Assembly: GCF_016908395.1 (NCBI RefSeq)
Contig: NZ_JAFBDU010000011.1
Location: forward strand, 62,001-126,000
Direction of reading: 5' to 3'
Source: Metabacillus crassostreae
GTDB taxonomy: Bacteria; Bacillota; Bacilli; Bacillales; Bacillaceae
DNA: 64,000 nt
In this document: piece by piece, positions 61,099-64,000 of the stretch
Layout: every line of letters begins with the position of its first letter
How positions within the stretch are numbered: the stretch's first letter is position 1
The notes under the pieces: generated by a model
The model's database searches: none
Seen by the model: only the letters and a program-made list of their open reading frames with translations
Told to the model about the DNA's origin: nothing
Translations under genes and position numbers: made by a program

Positions 61099-61433
61099 TC
61101 TTTTCACTTCTTTCAATTTCTTTTGTAGAGTTATTATATCAACTTTTATTGTATAAAGAAGTAATTACTAAGATTTGTTACTCATAGTGAGAAATTTTAT
61201 AAATTTAATATAGTTTCCATTTAGCTAGGAAAATCTCCCTAAGTTATTTACATAAATTTCATATATTGCTAAAATACCTTGAATGAAGATTGGAATTTTT
61301 AAAGAATGAGGAAGTGAAATTAAAGAAAGCGTAGTATACAAAGCTATAATACAATGCAAGAGTGGGAAGAAAATTATCTAACTTTAGCGCCTAAAGAAAA
61401 TCAGGCAGATTACAATAGTAGAAATTTTGAAAT
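61099..61433. other. Gap leading into a decayed CWB2 gene
   Basis: AT-rich, no intact gene. A frame starting ATGCAAGAG at 61353 runs out of phase with the CWB2 remnant that follows and looks like debris of the same lost gene. Confidence 0.4.
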
Positions 61434-61547
61434 AACCTACCTACTGAAACAGCAAAAGCTGTTCAAAGTTATGGGTTTTCTGAATTTATTGTGCTTGGTG
61501 GGACAGGAGCAATTGCTGATCAAGTTATTCTAGATTTAGAGAAATAA
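61434..61547 (+). pseudogene. Remnant of a CWB2 wall-binding protein gene
   Basis: In this frame the DNA reads NLPTETAKAVQSYGFSEF, then IVLGGTGAIADQVILDLEK and a stop: the end of a CWB2 repeat like those in the three neighbours. A stop codon lies just upstream in frame and there is no start, so only the 3' end of a lost gene survives. A good terminator follows at 61557. Confidence 0.75.
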
Positions 61548-61556
61548 TCTTTCATC

Positions 61557-61592
61557 TAAAAGCCTGGATAATATCTTTTATCCAGGCTTTTT
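61557..61592 (+). terminator. Terminator of the lost CWB2 gene
   Basis: AAAGCCTGGATAA pairs with TTATCCAGGCTTT around TATCT, with a short T run. It outlived the gene it served. Confidence 0.8.
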
Positions 61593-61753
61593 AGTCTGTA
61601 ATAGATCTATAGCTGTAGTAGTTATTTTGTGGTTTCAATAGGAAAATTGAGGAATAATGGAGATTAGATTGAATTAACCTTTCTTTTTCTCTATTATTAG
61701 TAAGGATGTAATCTGTTACTAAATATCCCAAAGATATATAGGAAGTGAAGTCA

Positions 61754-62329
61754 TTGATTGGGAGAGAGTTAGAAGATCATTTAGAAACCTTGGAAGTAAC
61801 GTTAACTGAATTAAATAAAAGTTATAATGACTTTCGAGTGCAAAATATAAGGAAATCACAGCGTAATCCTTCCTTAATACTGCACTTGTTATATGTAACT
61901 ATTCTAACCATTATTATAGTAGGTTTGACATATGCTTTAGGGTCTTTATTTCTTGATGAAAAAGTATACTTGTTTTATATTGCTTCTATTCAAGTGTTAC
62001 TATCTATTTTACTTTATATAATTCTAGTAAATAAAATGGCAAAAGGTTTCATTGATAAAGAACATGATAGTAAAGTACCTAGGGTGAAACTGTCAAATTA
62101 TGAGCTTGATCAATTAAGATTTCAATCTCTGCAAGATCTTGCTAGATCACCAATTCCTTCTAATTTTATAGCACCATCCATAGTTAAGGAAATGAAAAAA
62201 CTTGTATCTAATGGAACATGTCATTCAATAGAGGATTGTATTAAATATATAGAAAAAAAACCAACGAGTAACAAGCAAACGGAAGAATTAGAATTAATTA
62301 AGTATTTACAAACAATTTCTTACCATTAA
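61754..62329 (+). CDS. Membrane protein of unknown function
   Basis: About 191 residues from TTG 61754 (SD AGGAAGTG; a GTG at 61745 is inside the SD). A helical N-terminal part, two membrane segments (about 43-65 and 72-93), then a basic cytosolic helical tail (LRFQSLQDLARSPIPSNF). No family recognised. It is followed by the SGNH-like gene in the same direction. Confidence 0.6.
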   Translation: MIGRELEDHLETLEVTLTELNKSYNDFRVQNIRKSQRNPSLILHLLYVTILTIIIVGLTYALGSLFLDEKVYLFYIASIQVLLSILLYIILVNKMAKGFIDKEHDSKVPRVKLSNYELDQLRFQSLQDLARSPIPSNFIAPSIVKEMKKLVSNGTCHSIEDCIKYIEKKPTSNKQTEELELIKYLQTISYH

Positions 62330-62413
62330 TTTGGATTTAAGGAAATAGTTTGAGAGAATTGAAATTTTGTGTATAATTTTAGTAAGAACTTGTCGTAAAC
62401 TGGGGGATTTATT

Positions 62414-63214
62414 GTGAAAAAGTTTTTTGTCATTTTGACAATCATAATTTGTGCAGCTGCTATTATCGTTGGTAATTTGCATTGGAAAAACAAGATTACT
62501 GCTCATAGTAAGGTTGTGGCAAATACAGAAAAGGTTAATTCAGAGACACAAGTAGTAGAAGAAGAAAAGGTAGAAATTATAACAATAGATGTTACTTCAT
62601 ATGCTGCAAGATTACCTGAGAGTGTTCAAAACAAGATAAAAACAGCACAATCTACAGGAAAGCCTTTGAATCTTGTTATTTACGGGTCAGACGCAACATC
62701 TGATCAAGCAGGTGCTTGGCCATCTCAATTAAAAGCAGAGTTGGAGAGTACATATGGTACAGAGATTTTTAAAGTTACTATTATTTCTGAAGGGAATCAA
62801 ACCACACTAGATGTTGTACAAGAAAGGTCTTATGAAGAAGTAACTGAACTCAAGCCGGATATAGTCTTATTTGAACCTTTTATGCTAAAAGATAATAGTG
62901 GATTAATTGGGTTTCCTAATACAATAGCAAATATTGAAACAATGATGGAATCATGGAAAAGTACAAATGAATCTGTCACAATTATGATGCAACCTCCTAA
63001 TCCTCTATTTTCAGCTGATTACTATCCAAAAGAAGTTATACAATTACAAGATTATGCAGAAGCAAATGATATAATCTACTTGAATCATTGGGAAGCATGG
63101 CCTGATCTAGAAGATATTAAAATGAAATCTTATTTAACAGAGAAAAATGATGTGAATGAAGATGGAAATAATCTTTGGGCAAATTATTTAATTGAATATT
63201 TTATTCAAAAATAG
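62414..63214 (+). CDS. SGNH/GDSL hydrolase-like membrane-anchored protein
   Basis: 266 residues from a GTG start (SD TGGGGGA). One N-terminal membrane segment (about 3-20), then an outside alpha/beta domain. LNLVIYGSDATSDQAGAWP is where the GDSL block would be; the usual GDS is GSD here, and a late ANYLIEYF block is seen. Bacillus proteins of this form are annotated SGNH/GDSL hydrolases, but whether it is active is open. Its stop codon is in the terminator stem. Confidence 0.65.
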   Translation: MKKFFVILTIIICAAAIIVGNLHWKNKITAHSKVVANTEKVNSETQVVEEEKVEIITIDVTSYAARLPESVQNKIKTAQSTGKPLNLVIYGSDATSDQAGAWPSQLKAELESTYGTEIFKVTIISEGNQTTLDVVQERSYEEVTELKPDIVLFEPFMLKDNSGLIGFPNTIANIETMMESWKSTNESVTIMMQPPNPLFSADYYPKEVIQLQDYAEANDIIYLNHWEAWPDLEDIKMKSYLTEKNDVNEDGNNLWANYLIEYFIQK

Positions 63215-63241
63215 ACGATGGAAAAGCCATCGTCTTTTTTT
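63213..63241 (+). terminator. Terminator of the SGNH-like gene
   Basis: AGACGATGG and CCATCGTCT pair around AAAAG, followed by seven T residues. Confidence 0.9.
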
Positions 63242-63470
63242 ACTGTTTTAATAAGTGATATTCTTAAAAAGATAGTAGTATTTGGGAAGGATGAAATAGG
63301 AATTGAAGGTCCAAAACACTTTCTTATTTAATATCCATATAGTTCTACTAAAAGTACTTTACTTTCTTAACAAGATGGCTAACCTTTACTATGATACTAT
63401 TATTCTAATTTTAAAAAATGTAAGATTTTGCTATAGTAGTATTAGTGATATTAAACTAGGAGGGCCAAAG

Positions 63471-64000
63471 TTGAAAGTTAAGATTTTAATAATGTTAGCA
63501 ACTATTTTTGCTCTATTAACTATTAAAGGAATAACAGTATCGGCTACAGAGAGTATATGTGGGTATACTGTTGAAAAAGGAAAGAACCCTACTTTTCAGC
63601 AAGTGAATTGTATGTTAACTACACTAGCTAAAGAATATGTAGTTCCACCAGAGATAGTAAAAGCTGTAGCCACTCAAGAAAAGGGAAATTGGAAGCAGTT
63701 TGATGAAAATGGTGAGACAATCATTTCTGAAGATGGTGGGATCGGGATTATGCAAATTACATCATATCCACCAGAACAAAAAGATCGTTTAAAATATGAT
63801 GCAATTTTTAACATTGAACAAGGTGTAAAAAGGCTTGCATCTAATTTTTACTCAAGAACTGATATTCCTAAAATAAATAATCATTCTCCGGAAAAATTAG
63901 AGAGTTGGTATTTTGCTGTGATGGCTTATAATGGTATAAAACCAGTAAATAGTCCATTAACAAAATGTTCAAAAACAGATATTAGTAGAAATAAGAATGC
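63471..64000 (+). CDS. Secreted lytic transglycosylase-like protein (3' end outside window)
   Basis: TTG start at 63471 with SD TAGGAGGG. The frame is open to the window end (about 176 residues seen). Signal peptide about 1-24. The lysozyme-like fold shows VVPPEIVKAVATQEKGNW, where the Glu of QEKGNW is the likely catalytic acid, then GGIGIMQIT and later WYFAVMAYNG, the SLT-type pattern. The C-terminus, perhaps with wall-binding repeats, is not visible. Confidence 0.8.
   Translation, partial: MKVKILIMLATIFALLTIKGITVSATESICGYTVEKGKNPTFQQVNCMLTTLAKEYVVPPEIVKAVATQEKGNWKQFDENGETIISEDGGIGIMQITSYPPEQKDRLKYDAIFNIEQGVKRLASNFYSRTDIPKINNHSPEKLESWYFAVMAYNGIKPVNSPLTKCSKTDISRNKN

Noticed and set aside
61353-61532. 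ORF starting ATGCAAGAG after the four-helix protein gene
   Set aside because: It runs out of frame through the CWB2 remnant; its second half is a shifted reading of that remnant.

Overview
The window reads as chromosomal DNA of a low-GC Gram-positive spore-former, Bacillus sensu lato (Bacillaceae). Supporting evidence: strong AGGAGG-type ribosome binding sites, frequent TTG/GTG starts, Rho-independent terminators after most operons, and close matches to Bacillus families (YwqE, YhcR, neutral protease, AsnB, PspA, BrnQ, TelA/XpaC, HisJ, LytR-CpsA-Psr, CWB2 wall proteins). I see no rRNA, tRNA, CRISPR array or prophage. The genus cannot be fixed from the sequence alone.

Layout. 0-7.5 kb: end of ywqE, a giant wall-anchored YhcR-like nuclease/nucleotidase with a duplicated nucleotidase unit, and a TIM-barrel isomerase-like gene with no ordinary start codon. 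7.5-10.8 kb: a secreted neutral protease, divergent from a PlcR-like HTH-TPR regulator that is followed by a 41-residue PapR-like signal peptide gene; together they look like a quorum-sensing unit. 10.9-17.7 kb: a PspA / DUF4178 / DUF4247 / DUF350 / membrane spermidine-synthase-like envelope operon, then asnB and ferritin. 18-22.5 kb: a two-component system plus three-gene ABC exporter of the antimicrobial-peptide resistance type, with a perfect 11-bp tandem repeat before the transporter genes. 22.5-23.7 kb: a REP-associated tyrosine transposase (RAYT) framed by two forward and two inverted copies of a 30-bp element. Fourteen copies of this element (one partial) lie between positions 326 and 31118 and none were found after that.

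23.7-31 kb holds the most unusual locus: a compact six-gene operon encoding a HEPN-like/CBS protein, a TrkA-RyR membrane protein, a stand-alone SLOG protein, a TIR protein with a degenerate STAND-like NTPase and helical repeats, an SPFH-like coiled-coil protein and a membrane SH3b protein. TIR, SLOG, RyR and HEPN domains are typical of nucleotide-signal conflict systems, so I propose an anti-phage or abortive-infection system.

31-46 kb: a PAS-GGDEF-EAL protein, two divergent brnQ genes, an 82-bp non-coding tandem repeat, a SEC-C protein, xpaC/telA, hisJ, and a c-di-GMP-I riboswitch with terminator ahead of an EAL phosphodiesterase gene. 46-64 kb is a cell-surface region: an LCP protein, an LRR/FN3 wall-anchored protein, three CWB2 proteins (SpoIID/LytB, CAP, amidase), a CWB2 gene remnant, a PIG-L deacetylase lipoprotein, an acyltransferase, an SGNH-like protein and a lytic transglycosylase cut by the window end.
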